Positions 1-7,625 of a stretch of DNA of 64,000 nt are shown here, in pieces. The stretch comes from Bacillota bacterium (lineage in GTDB: Bacteria > Bacillota_I > Bacilli_A > RF39 > UBA660). The notes under the pieces were generated by a model, which was given only the letters and a program-made list of their open reading frames with translations, did not search any database and was not told where the DNA came from. The stretch spans positions 62,001 to 126,000 of the forward strand of contig SVAL01000003.1 of assembly GCA_015059405.1 (NCBI GenBank), given 5' to 3'. Within the stretch, counting starts at the first letter, position 1, and every line of letters starts with the position of its first letter. Both the position numbers and the translations under genes were made by a program.

Positions 1-246
1 ATAATTATAGAAGAAAGTGAAAATATTATCTTTTTTCCAACTAAATCCAGCCTTTTAGAAGACTGTTGTTGGATAAACTATAATTATATTAAAAAATATG
101 AAAAGTGCGAAAAAGGGGTTAAAATAACCTTTAAAAATAATAATGAAATTATAGTAGAAATGTCAAAATTGTCATTAGATAATCAAATATCACGTTCAAG
201 TATGCTAGAATTAACATCAAGAAAGAGAAAAATAAGTAAAAAATAA
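1..246 (+). CDS. comK: ComK-like competence transcription factor, C-terminal part (partial)
   Basis: An open frame enters from the left edge and stops at a TAA at 244-246, giving 81 residues of a C-terminus. It carries the ComK core pattern: FPTKSS, then a W-I pair (CCWINYNYI), a KITFKNNNEIIVE strand pair, and QISRSSMLEL, which lines up with the Bacillus ComK segments FPT-SS, WISHVHV, F-NGK and NQVYRTAWL. ComK is the DNA-binding master regulator of competence genes in Bacillus, Listeria and Staphylococcus. The frame ends shortly after the conserved core, so the tail is shorter than in B. subtilis. The assignment rests on motif spacing recalled from the family. The N-terminal part lies outside the window. 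Confidence 0.72.
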   Translation: MIIEESENIIFFPTKSSLLEDCCWINYNYIKKYEKCEKGVKITFKNNNEIIVEMSKLSLDNQISRSSMLELTSRKRKISKK

Positions 247-250
247 TAGT

Positions 251-278
251 AATATCCACAAATAATGTGGATATTTTT
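251..278 (+). terminator. Rho-independent terminator after comK-like gene
   Basis: A perfect 10 bp stem, AATATCCACA with TGTGGATATT, has a 5 nt loop and runs into a short T-run. It lies 4 bases after the stop codon. Confidence 0.75.
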
Positions 279-308
279 AAATCTTATTAACAAAATATTA
301 AAAACATA

Positions 309-337
309 TTGACTATTTATATACTTAGTATTAAAAT
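309..337 (+). promoter_or_regulatory. SigA-type promoter for the 359-796 gene
   Basis: TTGACT at 309-314 and TAAAAT at 332-337 are separated by 17 bp, followed by a short leader with a GGAGGT ribosome binding site at 349-354. Confidence 0.7.
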
Positions 338-358
338 GTAACTATGTGGGAGGTAGTT

Positions 359-796
359 ATGAAAATATGGGAATGGACTGAAAAAGAATATTTTTTAATA
401 ACTTTAACAGAAGAACAGGCATATGAAAAAATTAAAGAATATTATAAAAAAGAAGGTTTTAAAGGGGAAATTAACTTTGTAAAATATACTTATTCAGTAC
501 CAGATGGATATGGATTTACAGATGAATATGGAAATATGAAAATTCAATTTATTGACAAAGTAAAAATTCTTAATCAAGAACATAAAAGAATAAAAGAAGT
601 ACAAGCTAATGATATAGATTTTAGTAGTATATTTTCAAGTTTACTTGAAGATTCAGAATATGAAATTACTACAGATGGTATTCATAAACCATATTTTAAA
701 TTTAGAATAGTAGATCCTAAAAATAAAGTAGTATCATGTGAAGGATTAAATATATACTTAGTAAAAAAACAAAAGGAAAAAGTATTAAAAAAATAA
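359..796 (+). CDS. Hypothetical protein, 145 aa, between comK-like gene and recF
   Basis: I do not recognise this protein. The start is placed at ATG 359, because an in-frame ATG at 344 lies upstream of the ribosome binding site GGAGGT (349-354). The product is a soluble, Lys/Glu-rich protein with no signal peptide or membrane segment. It opens with MKIWEWTEKEYFLITLTEEQ and has a middle stretch DGYGFTDEYGN; the predicted pattern is mixed alpha and beta. It is a monocistron with its own promoter (309-337) and terminator (809-840). In many Bacilli the small S4-domain gene yaaA sits at this place before recF, but I see no S4 motif here, so it is not that gene. Confidence 0.6.
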   Translation: MKIWEWTEKEYFLITLTEEQAYEKIKEYYKKEGFKGEINFVKYTYSVPDGYGFTDEYGNMKIQFIDKVKILNQEHKRIKEVQANDIDFSSIFSSLLEDSEYEITTDGIHKPYFKFRIVDPKNKVVSCEGLNIYLVKKQKEKVLKK

Positions 797-808
797 TATA
801 ATTTTAAA

Positions 809-840
809 ATTATTCACAGAAAAAGTGGATAATTTTTTTT
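809..840 (+). terminator. Terminator after the 359-796 gene
   Basis: ATTATTCAC (809-817) pairs with GTGGATAAT (825-833) with one G-T wobble, followed by a run of T. Confidence 0.7.
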
Positions 841-884
841 ATAAAAAAAATCCTCAAAAAAAACTCTTAAAAAGATGATTTTTC

Positions 885-913
885 TTTAAAAAATGCCCAA
901 AAAATGGTATAAT
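885..913 (+). promoter_or_regulatory. Promoter for leader peptide-recF-gyrB-gyrA
   Basis: Extended -10 TGG-TATAAT (905-913) with a weak -35 TTTAAA at 885-890 and 17 bp spacing. It would start the transcript near 920. Confidence 0.65.
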
Positions 914-958
914 ATTATTGTATGTAGAGGACTAGTAGTTTAGGGTTAAGGTGAAAAT

Positions 959-985
959 ATGAGCATTTTTGATACGTTTAATTGA
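959..985 (+). CDS. 8-codon leader peptide overlapping the recF start
   Basis: ATG 959 is preceded by AAGGTGA (948-954) at good spacing and opens a frame reading MSIFDTFN, which ends at TGA 983-985. That stop overlaps the TTG start of recF (982-984) in the string TTGA, the usual geometry for termination-reinitiation. There is no Shine-Dalgarno sequence directly before the recF TTG, so recF translation probably depends on ribosomes finishing this mini-ORF. It could instead be the remnant of a longer gene that once preceded recF. No function is inferred for the peptide itself. Confidence 0.5.
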   Translation: MSIFDTFN

Positions 986-2121
986 TTTTAAGAAAAATAA
1001 AGTTAGTAAATTTTAGAAATTATAAGAATTTTAATATTTCTTTTCAAAAAAATATAAATATTATTATAGGAGACAATGCTCAAGGAAAAACAAATATCCT
1101 TGAAAGTATCTATACTTTAGCACTAACGAAATCTTATCGAACAACAAATGATTCTAATTTAATAAGATTAAATCAAGAAAAATTTATTATAATTGGTGAA
1201 ACTAAAGATGAAAAAGTCTTTAAAAAATTATCTTTAGAATTATATAAAGGTAATAAAGTAGCAAAAATAAATGATAATACTATAAATAAAATATCTGATT
1301 ATATAGGTAATTTATATGTAATATTATCATCACCAGATGATTTGCAAATGATAAAAGGATCACCATCGGAAAGAAGAAATTTTCTTAATATAGAGATAAG
1401 TCAACTATCTAGTAATTACATCAAAAAATATAATGAATTTAATAAAATCTTAAAAATGCGTAATGATTACTTAAAATTGCTATATACGAATAGTTTATGT
1501 GATTATAATTATTTAGATATTTTAACTGATAATTTAATTGATAGAGAAGTTGAAATATATATAGAAAGAAATAATTTTATAAATAAAATTAATAAATATA
1601 TAACAGATATATATAAGAATATTACAGGGATTAAAGATTTAAAAATAGTTTATGAAACTAATGTTGAATTTAATAATTTTGAATTTGCTGAAATAAAAAA
1701 TGTTTTAAAGGAAAAATATAGAAAAAATCAACAAAGAGAAATAGCTATGGGAATGACTTTATATGGACCACATCGAGATGATTTTACTTTTACTATAGAA
1801 GGAAATGACATAAAAATATATGGTTCTCAAGGACAACAAAAATTAGCTTTTATAGCATTAAAATTTTCAGAAATACCAATATTTAAGGAAAAAACAGGTA
1901 CAAAACCAATAATATTATTAGATGATATATTTAGTGAATTAGATAAAACAAAGAAAAATAAATTAATTCAATATATAGATAACGATTATCAAGTAATTAT
2001 AACCTCTAATGATACAAAAGATATAAGTAAAAAAATCTTAAAAGATGCCAATATCTTTAAAATACAAGATGGAAAAATAATTGAAAAAGGTGGAGATAAC
2101 AATGGAAGAAAAGAAAGATAA
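982..2121 (+). CDS. recF: DNA replication and repair protein RecF
   Basis: RecF is an SMC-like ATPase that binds gapped DNA and helps load RecA at stalled forks. The 379 aa product has its Walker A GDNAQGKT at residues 30-37, the signature-like YGSQGQQ near residue 280, and Walker [13 protein letters not shown] near residue 311. Length matches the family. The start is TTG 982, the only candidate that gives the expected opening ([14 protein letters not shown]). It has no own ribosome binding site and overlaps the stop of the leader peptide. Its last 20 bases overlap gyrB, adding a non-conserved tail ([10 protein letters not shown]). The order recF-gyrB-gyrA is standard near Bacillus origins. 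Confidence 0.95.
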   Translation: MILRKIKLVNFRNYKNFNISFQKNINIIIGDNAQGKTNILESIYTLALTKSYRTTNDSNLIRLNQEKFIIIGETKDEKVFKKLSLELYKGNKVAKINDNTINKISDYIGNLYVILSSPDDLQMIKGSPSERRNFLNIEISQLSSNYIKKYNEFNKILKMRNDYLKLLYTNSLCDYNYLDILTDNLIDREVEIYIERNNFINKINKYITDIYKNITGIKDLKIVYETNVEFNNFEFAEIKNVLKEKYRKNQQREIAMGMTLYGPHRDDFTFTIEGNDIKIYGSQGQQKLAFIALKFSEIPIFKEKTGTKPIILLDDIFSELDKTKKNKLIQYIDNDYQVIITSNDTKDISKKILKDANIFKIQDGKIIEKGGDNNGRKER

Positions 2122-4027
2122 TGTTTATGATTCATCCTCAATACAAGTACTAGAAGGATTAGAAGCAGTAAGAAAAAGACCAGGTATGTATATTGGTACT
2201 ACAAGTGAAAGAGGACTACATCACTTAGTTTGGGAAATTGTTGATAACTCAATTGATGAAGCATTAGCAGGATATGCTAATTGTATAGATGTAGTAGTAG
2301 GAAAAGAAAATACAATTACTGTAGTTGATAATGGACGTGGAGTACCAGTTGGAATTCATGAAAAAACAGGAAAATCGACAGTAGAAACAATATATACAGT
2401 ACTTCATGCTGGTGGAAAATTTGGAGGTGGAGGATATAAAGTATCCGGAGGACTTCATGGTGTAGGTGCCAGTGTTGTAAATGCCTTAAGTGAATGGTTA
2501 GAAGTAAAGGTATATAAAAATGGAAAAGTACACTATCAAAAATTTGCTAATGGTGGTCACCCAGTAGAAGATTTAAAGATAATTGATGAATGCCCATTAG
2601 AAAGAACAGGAACAACAGTAACTTTTAAACCAGATAAAGAAATATTTACAGAAACAACAGTATTTAACTATGAAACATTAAAAAATAGATTAAGAGAACT
2701 TGCTTTTTTAAATAAAGGATTACAAATAACTTTAACAGATGAAAGAGAAGTAGATAAAAAAGATTCATTCTATTATGAAGGTGGAATAGTTGAATATGTA
2801 CAAATGCTTAATGAAAATAAAACTCCAATTCATGAGACTATTATTGATGTTTCAGGAGAAGATAATGATATAACAATAGAAGTAGCACTTCAATATAATG
2901 AAAGTTATAATGCTAATATTTATTCGTTTGTTAATAATATTACTACACCTGAAGGTGGAACACATGAAGATGGTGTAAGACGTGCTTTAACAAGAGTTTT
3001 AAACAAATATGCTACATCCAATAATATCTTAAAGGAAAAGGATGAACCTCTATCAGGAGAAGATGTTAGAGAAGGTGTTACAATGATTATTTCTTGTAAA
3101 CATCCAAATCCACAGTTTGAAGGTCAAACAAAAACAAAACTAGGTAATGCAGAAGTTAGAAGTATTGCTGATAAGATTTTTGCTGAGTCTTTAGAAAGAT
3201 TTTTATTAGAAAACCCTGAACAAGCTAAAATTATTATTGATAAAGCAATGACAGCATCTCGTGCAAGAGTTGCTGCTAAACGTGCAAGAGAATTAACAAG
3301 AAGAAAAAGTGATTTAGATGTAATTAATTTTGGTGGAAAACTTGTTGATTGTAAGGATAAAAATCCAGATGTATGCGAAATATTCTTAGTCGAAGGGGAT
3401 TCAGCTGGTGGAAGTGCTATCAAAGGTAGAAACTCAATGACTCAAGCAATTCTACCATTAAGAGGTAAAATTCTTAACGTAGAAAAAGCAAGACTAGATC
3501 GTGCTTTATCAAATGAAGAAATAAGAACAATTATAACTGCATTTGGTACAGGAATTGGTGAAGATTTCAATCTAGAAAAATTAAGATATCATAAGATAAT
3601 AATTATGACTGATGCTGACGTAGATGGTTCTCATATTCGTGTATTATTACTTACATTATTCTATAGATTCTTTAGACCAATCGTTGAAGCAGGGCATGTT
3701 TATGCAGCTCAACCACCATTATTCTGTATTAAACATGGTAAAACTATTAAATATGTTTTAAATGAACAAGAACGTGATGAATATCTAGCAACATTATCAC
3801 CTAATACAAAATATGATATTATGCGTATGAAAGGGTTAGGAGAAATGGATGCCGAAGAATTAAATGAAACAACAATGGATATTAATAAAAGAATTTTAAG
3901 AAAGATTACAGTAGAAGATACAATGGCTGCAGATAATGTATTTGCTAAACTTATGGGTGAAGAAGTAGAACCAAGAAGAAAATTCATTGAAGAAAATGCA
4001 GTATATGTAGAAAATTTAGACGTTTAG
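2102..4027 (+). CDS. gyrB: DNA gyrase subunit B
   Basis: This is the ATPase subunit of gyrase, which introduces negative supercoils together with GyrA. The start is ATG 2102, downstream of AAAGGTGGAG; an in-frame TTG at 2081 would place that binding site inside the gene. The product has 641 aa. The GHKL ATP site shows [11 protein letters not shown] near residue 45 and [14 protein letters not shown] near residue 114. The TOPRIM domain begins with EGDSAGGS near residue 431, followed by DADVDGSHI. The end [18 protein letters not shown] is typical of Firmicutes GyrB. The gene overlaps recF by 20 nt and lies 12 nt before gyrA. Confidence 0.98.
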   Translation: MEEKKDNVYDSSSIQVLEGLEAVRKRPGMYIGTTSERGLHHLVWEIVDNSIDEALAGYANCIDVVVGKENTITVVDNGRGVPVGIHEKTGKSTVETIYTVLHAGGKFGGGGYKVSGGLHGVGASVVNALSEWLEVKVYKNGKVHYQKFANGGHPVEDLKIIDECPLERTGTTVTFKPDKEIFTETTVFNYETLKNRLRELAFLNKGLQITLTDEREVDKKDSFYYEGGIVEYVQMLNENKTPIHETIIDVSGEDNDITIEVALQYNESYNANIYSFVNNITTPEGGTHEDGVRRALTRVLNKYATSNNILKEKDEPLSGEDVREGVTMIISCKHPNPQFEGQTKTKLGNAEVRSIADKIFAESLERFLLENPEQAKIIIDKAMTASRARVAAKRARELTRRKSDLDVINFGGKLVDCKDKNPDVCEIFLVEGDSAGGSAIKGRNSMTQAILPLRGKILNVEKARLDRALSNEEIRTIITAFGTGIGEDFNLEKLRYHKIIIMTDADVDGSHIRVLLLTLFYRFFRPIVEAGHVYAAQPPLFCIKHGKTIKYVLNEQERDEYLATLSPNTKYDIMRMKGLGEMDAEELNETTMDINKRILRKITVEDTMAADNVFAKLMGEEVEPRRKFIEENAVYVENLDV

Positions 4028-4039
4028 GAGGGTTAAAAG

Positions 4040-6556
4040 ATGGATCACAATAGAGATAGATTAGAAGAAAATAACATAGTAAATGAAGTCGAAACATCCT
4101 TTCTAGAATATTCGATGAGTGTAATTGTACAACGTGCTTTACCAGATTTAAGAGATGGTTTAAAGCCAGTACACAGAAGAATTTTATATTCGATGTATGA
4201 TACAGGATATACCCCTGATAAACCACATCGTAAAAGTGCCAGAATTGTTGGGGAAGTTATGGGGAAATATCATCCACATGGTGATAGTTCAATTTATGAA
4301 GCAATGGTTCGTATGGCTCAAGATTTTAGTTATAGATATATGTTGGTTGATGGACATGGTAACTTTGGTAATATCGAAGGTTATGGAGCAGCAGCAATGC
4401 GTTATACTGAATCAAAATTATCAAAAATATCATTAGAATTATTAAGAGATATAAATAAAGATACAGTTAATTTTGCACCTAATTTTGATGAAACAGAAAA
4501 AGAACCAGAAATATTACCTTCTAGATTCCCTAATATATTAGTAAATGGTACTATGGGAATTGCAGTAGGTATGGCAACAAATATCCCTCCACATAATTTA
4601 GGTGAAGTTATTGATGGTTGTGTTGCATATATTGATAATCCAGAAATAGATACTTTAGGATTAATGCAATATGTAAAAGGACCAGATTTTCCAACTGGTG
4701 GTATAATTCTTGGAAATTCAGGAATCAGACAGGCATATGAAACAGGTAAGGGATCAATTACAATTAGAAGTAGGGCAAGAATAGAAGAACAAAATGGACA
4801 TAGTTGTATTATTATTGATGAAGTTCCATATGGAGTAAATACTTCAGAATTAAAGAAAAAAGTTGCTGATCTTGTTCATAATAAAATAATTGAAGGTATT
4901 TCTGATTATCATACAGATCTAAAAGATGGTATCAAAATTACCATAACCTTAAAAAGAGATGCAAATCCACAAGTAGTTTTAAATAATTTATATAAACATA
5001 CATCATTCCAAACAAACTTTGGTATTATATTCTTAATGTTAGATAATGGAACACCAAAGACTCTTGGATTAAAGGATATTATTTCTAAATATGTTGATTA
5101 CCAAAAAGAAGTTATTATTAGAAGAACTCAATTTGAATTAAAGAAAGCAGAAGCTAGAGTTCATATATTAGAAGGTTTCAAAATTGCTTTAGACAATATT
5201 GATGAAGTAATTAAGATCATTAAAGAAGCTGAAAGCGATGATGAGGCAAAACAAAAATTACAAGCTAGATTTGGTCTAGATGAAATTCAATCTGATGCAA
5301 TCCTAGAAATGAAATTACGTCGTTTAACAGGATTAGAAAGAAATAAGATTGAAAATGAATTAGCGGATTTATTAAAAGAAATTGATAGATTAAGATTAAT
5401 TCTTTCAAGTGATGCTAATATATTAGCGGTTATTAAGGAAGAATTACTTGAAATTAAAGGAAAATATGGAGACGAAAGGCGTACAAGTATCGATATGACA
5501 GCAATTGATTATATCGAAGATGAGTCATTAATCCCAGTTGAAGATATTATTATTACACTTACAAATAAAGGATATATTAAACGTGTACAAAATGACACAT
5601 TTAAAGTTCAAAATCGTGGAGGTGTAGGAATAAAAGGAATGGGAACAAATGAAGAAGATTTCCCAGAAAAATTAATTTCTATGAAAACACATGATTATGT
5701 TCTAATGTTCAGTAATTTTGGTAAAGTATATAGAATGAAGGGATATGAAGTTCCTGAATTTAGTAGACAGTCTAAAGGATTACCAATAGTTAACTTAATA
5801 CCTATAGAAAAAGATGAAAAAGTAACATCAATGGTAATGGTAAGAGCAGAAGATGAAGAAAATAAATATTTAGTCTTTGTAACAAAAAAAGGTATTATAA
5901 AACGTACAGCATTAGAAGAATTTGAAAGTATTAGAAATAATGGTAAAAAAGCTATTGTATTAAGAGATGACGATGAGTTAATATCTGTTAAAAAATCAGA
6001 TGGAACTATGGAAATAGCAGTAGGTGCAGATAATGGAAGAATGGTTCGATTTGATGAAAGCGAAGTAAGAATCATGGGAAGAAGCAGTACTGGAGTAAAA
6101 GCAATAGAATTTGAAGAAACAGATAACGTTGTAGGAGCAGAAGTAATAACACCAGACAAACAAATCTTAGTAGTAACTGAAAATGGTTATGGAAAGAAAA
6201 CTAGTGTAGAAGAGTATAGAAAGACACATAGGGGAAGTAAAGGTGTAAAAGCATTAAATACTACAGAAAAAACAGGAAAAATGGTTTCTTTAAGAAGTGT
6301 TGAAGGAAATGAAGATCTAATAATAATTACAGATGCTGGAATTATAGTAAGATTAACATTAGAACAAGTATCATCTTTAGGAAGAAATACACAAGGTGTA
6401 AGATTGATAAAATTGAAAGATGAACAAAAGGTATCAACGGTAACAACAATAATAAAAAGTGAAGAAGACGAAATAGAAGAAAATTCTTCTTCGGAAACAG
6501 TAGAAGAATTAACAGAAACTGTTGAAAATAATGTAAAAGAAGAGGTAAATGAATAA
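4040..6556 (+). CDS. gyrA: DNA gyrase subunit A
   Basis: This is the DNA-cleaving and DNA-wrapping subunit of gyrase. The product has 838 aa, with the catalytic Tyr in AAMRYTES at about residue 122. The quinolone-resistance region reads [17 protein letters not shown], with Ser and Glu at the usual sensitive positions. The GyrA box [11 protein letters not shown] starts near residue 520 and is followed by the six-bladed C-terminal repeats. The last ~35 residues form a very acidic Glu-rich tail. The ribosome binding site GGAGGG at 4027-4032 sits just after the gyrB stop, so the two subunits are co-translated from one operon. Confidence 0.98.
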   Translation: MDHNRDRLEENNIVNEVETSFLEYSMSVIVQRALPDLRDGLKPVHRRILYSMYDTGYTPDKPHRKSARIVGEVMGKYHPHGDSSIYEAMVRMAQDFSYRYMLVDGHGNFGNIEGYGAAAMRYTESKLSKISLELLRDINKDTVNFAPNFDETEKEPEILPSRFPNILVNGTMGIAVGMATNIPPHNLGEVIDGCVAYIDNPEIDTLGLMQYVKGPDFPTGGIILGNSGIRQAYETGKGSITIRSRARIEEQNGHSCIIIDEVPYGVNTSELKKKVADLVHNKIIEGISDYHTDLKDGIKITITLKRDANPQVVLNNLYKHTSFQTNFGIIFLMLDNGTPKTLGLKDIISKYVDYQKEVIIRRTQFELKKAEARVHILEGFKIALDNIDEVIKIIKEAESDDEAKQKLQARFGLDEIQSDAILEMKLRRLTGLERNKIENELADLLKEIDRLRLILSSDANILAVIKEELLEIKGKYGDERRTSIDMTAIDYIEDESLIPVEDIIITLTNKGYIKRVQNDTFKVQNRGGVGIKGMGTNEEDFPEKLISMKTHDYVLMFSNFGKVYRMKGYEVPEFSRQSKGLPIVNLIPIEKDEKVTSMVMVRAEDEENKYLVFVTKKGIIKRTALEEFESIRNNGKKAIVLRDDDELISVKKSDGTMEIAVGADNGRMVRFDESEVRIMGRSSTGVKAIEFEETDNVVGAEVITPDKQILVVTENGYGKKTSVEEYRKTHRGSKGVKALNTTEKTGKMVSLRSVEGNEDLIIITDAGIIVRLTLEQVSSLGRNTQGVRLIKLKDEQKVSTVTTIIKSEEDEIEENSSSETVEELTETVENNVKEEVNE

Positions 6557-6571
6557 TTTTCCTCTTTTTTT
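6540..6571 (+). terminator. Terminator at gyrA 3' end
   Basis: AAGAGG (6540-6545, inside the last gyrA codons) can pair with CCTCTT (6561-6566), followed by a T-run. The stem is short and the loop long, so it is probably weak. Confidence 0.5.
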
Positions 6572-6572
6572 G

Positions 6573-6601
6573 TTGAAAAAATAATAAAATTATAATATAT
6601 T
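6573..6601 (+). promoter_or_regulatory. Promoter of SRP RNA gene
   Basis: TTGAAA (6573-6578) and TATATT (6596-6601) have 17 bp spacing. The predicted start, about 7 bases later, coincides with the first paired base of the SRP RNA (6608). Confidence 0.7.
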
Positions 6602-6607
6602 ATTAAT

Positions 6608-6681
6608 GATGCAATATATATGTTTTGAACCAGGTCAGGACCGGAAGGTAGCAGCCTTAAGGAATTGTATATATGTGCATC
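6608..6681 (+). ncRNA. ffs: Signal recognition particle RNA, short 4.5S type
   Basis: The conserved SRP RNA apical domain is present: GGTCAGGACC, GGAA tetraloop context CCGGAAGG, then TAGCAGCC. The ends close in a long helix, GATGCA (6608-6613) with TGCATC (6676-6681), plus flanking AT pairs, and a T-run follows. This RNA binds Ffh and guides membrane protein insertion. At about 75 nt it has only the S-domain hairpin and lacks the Alu domain that makes Bacillus scRNA about 270 nt. The gene lies just before tadA; in B. subtilis it lies after tadA. Confidence 0.92.
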
Positions 6682-6702
6682 ATTTTTTTTGGAGAAATGC
6701 TT

Positions 6703-7131
6703 ATGAATGATGAAAAATATATGGACATAGCTTTACAAGAAGCAATAAAAGCTTACAAGAAAGAAGAAATACCAGTAGGTGCAGTAATTGTAAAAAATGG
6801 TAAAGTAATTAGTAAAGCGTATAATAAAAAAAATAAAAGCAACAGAGTAAAAGATCATGCAGAAATACTAGCGATAGATAAAGCAAATAGGAAATTAAGA
6901 AATTGGCGCCTAGAAGATTGTGAAATATATGTAACGCTGGAGCCGTGTCCAATGTGTGCAAGTGCAATAGAACAAGCAAGAATAAAAAGGATAATCACAG
7001 GAGCTGTGAATAAAAATAAAGAAACAGCAAAAATAAGCGAGAACATATTAAAAGAAAAAGAGTGGAAAAAAGAAATAGCAGTGGAAAAATGTACAACAAT
7101 AATAAATGAATTTTTTAAAAAGAAAAGATAA
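6703..7131 (+). CDS. tadA: tRNA-specific adenosine deaminase TadA
   Basis: TadA deaminates wobble A34 to inosine in tRNA-Arg(ACG). The product has 142 aa. The zinc site is HAE (His52, Glu54) with PCPMC (Cys82, Cys85), as in all cytidine-deaminase-fold TadA proteins. The start is ATG 6703, 8 bases after GGAG (6691-6694); the ATG at 6697 is too close to the binding site. The SRP RNA T-run lies directly upstream, so tadA may be read through from the SRP promoter. A perfect palindrome beginning on the last base of the stop codon may serve as its terminator. Confidence 0.95.
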   Translation: MNDEKYMDIALQEAIKAYKKEEIPVGAVIVKNGKVISKAYNKKNKSNRVKDHAEILAIDKANRKLRNWRLEDCEIYVTLEPCPMCASAIEQARIKRIITGAVNKNKETAKISENILKEKEWKKEIAVEKCTTIINEFFKKKR

Positions 7132-7192
7132 AAATATTTCCCGGGAAATATTTTTTTTAATAAAAACAATTCTTCTGTAAGTAGAATTGTGA
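7131..7192 (+). repeat. Palindromic repeat unit, copy A
   Basis: A perfect 24 bp palindrome (7131-7154, core TTTCCCGGGAAA flanked by AT bases) is followed by a T-run and then a second hairpin, ACAATTCT (7166-7173) with AGAATTGT (7183-7190). The whole unit recurs at 7292-7352 with one single-base indel and one substitution. This copy starts at the tadA stop and may double as its terminator. Confidence 0.85.
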
Positions 7193-7250
7193 AAAAAATG
7201 ATGTAAAAAAACAGAAAAAATAAATAAAAAAGAAAAAAATGCACAAAAAT

Positions 7251-7259
7251 TGTGGATAA
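7251..7259 (-). promoter_or_regulatory. DnaA box
   Basis: TGTGGATAA is the complement of the perfect DnaA box TTATCCACA. It is a single copy inside the parS block, so a regulatory or minor DnaA site is more likely than an origin. Confidence 0.5.
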
Positions 7260-7268
7260 AAATAAATA

Positions 7269-7282
7269 GTTTCACGTGAAAC
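7269..7282. promoter_or_regulatory. parS site 1 (Spo0J/ParB binding)
   Basis: GTTTCACGTGAAAC is a perfect 14 bp palindrome equal to the core of the Bacillus parS consensus TGTTNCACGTGAAACA; with flanks it matches 15 of 16 bases. Confidence 0.88.
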
Positions 7283-7291
7283 AAAAAAGAA

Positions 7292-7352
7292 AAAATATTT
7301 CCCGGGAAATATTTTTTTTATAAAAACAATTCTTCTGGAAGTAGAATTGTGA
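7292..7352 (+). repeat. Palindromic repeat unit, copy B
   Basis: Second copy of the unit at 7131-7192: the same 24 bp palindrome (7292-7315), T-run, and hairpin ACAATTCT (7326-7333) with AGAATTGT (7343-7350). It lies 10 bases after parS site 1. Confidence 0.85.
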
Positions 7353-7407
7353 GACAAAATAAAAAAGAAAAAGAAAATATGAAAATGAAAAGATATGTGA
7401 ATAAAAT

Positions 7408-7421
7408 GTTTCACGTGAAAC
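7408..7421. promoter_or_regulatory. parS site 2 (Spo0J/ParB binding)
   Basis: Second perfect GTTTCACGTGAAAC palindrome, 139 bp after the first; it matches 15 of 16 bases of the full consensus. Confidence 0.88.
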
Positions 7422-7434
7422 TAAAAAAGGAAAA

Positions 7435-7463
7435 CCAATTCTTCTTGAAAAAAGTAGAATTGG
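7435..7463 (+). repeat. Third hairpin related to the repeat units
   Basis: CCAATTCT (7435-7442) pairs with AGAATTGG (7456-7463). It resembles the second hairpin of copies A and B, with a compensatory A-T to C-G change at the outer pairs and a longer loop. It lacks the 24 bp palindrome. Confidence 0.7.
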
Positions 7464-7522
7464 TGGAAAAATTGAAAAAGTATGTATAATAAAATGTGAA
7501 TATGTAAAATAAAAGTAAAATA

Positions 7523-7536
7523 GTTTCACGTGAAAC
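7523..7536. promoter_or_regulatory. parS site 3 (Spo0J/ParB binding)
   Basis: Third perfect GTTTCACGTGAAAC palindrome, 115 bp after site 2 and about 60 bp upstream of the dnaX -10 element. Confidence 0.88.
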
Positions 7537-7590
7537 TAAAAAATATATAAAAATAAATATTATAAATTCATTTTAATATGTTGAAGAAAA

Positions 7591-7599
7591 TGTTATAAT
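7591..7599 (+). promoter_or_regulatory. Extended -10 promoter of dnaX operon
   Basis: TGT-TATAAT lies at 7591-7599 with no good -35. Transcripts would start near 7606, just before the AAGGAGGG binding site. Confidence 0.55.
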
Positions 7600-7625
7600 A
7601 AATGTTGAAAAAAGGAGGGTTTATT

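Larger units (their letters stand above)
7132..7625. other. Non-coding block between tadA and dnaX carrying ParB-type sites and repeats
   Basis: About 490 bases hold no credible gene. Its contents are two copies of a 61-62 bp palindromic repeat, three GTTTCACGTGAAAC sites, a third related hairpin (7435-7463), one perfect DnaA box (7251-7259) and, at the end, the dnaX promoter and ribosome binding site. The filler between sites is A-rich on this strand. Long open frames on the opposite strand are runs of Phe and Ser codons from this A-rich DNA and are not genes. Confidence 0.85.

Noticed and set aside
344-361. Upstream ATG 344 as the start of the 359-796 gene
   Set aside because: The ribosome binding site GGAGGT lies between the two ATGs, so 359 is the better start.
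797-960. Replication origin (DnaA-box-like TTATTCACA and AGTGGATAA at 810-832)
   Set aside because: The two sequences are the arms of the terminator after the 359-796 gene; there is no further cluster of boxes or AT-repeat unwinding element.
4197-4436. Plus-strand frame within gyrA
   Set aside because: It lies wholly inside gyrA in another frame, with no binding site or recognisable product; a shadow frame.
7048-7529. Several overlapping minus-strand frames rich in Phe and Ser across the tadA-dnaX gap
   Set aside because: They are the complement of A-rich DNA and the palindromic repeats. They have no binding sites or family motifs and overlap each other and tadA.
7131-7536. CRISPR array
   Set aside because: There are repeats, but they are palindromic, few, unevenly spaced and of two different kinds. 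No cas genes are present.
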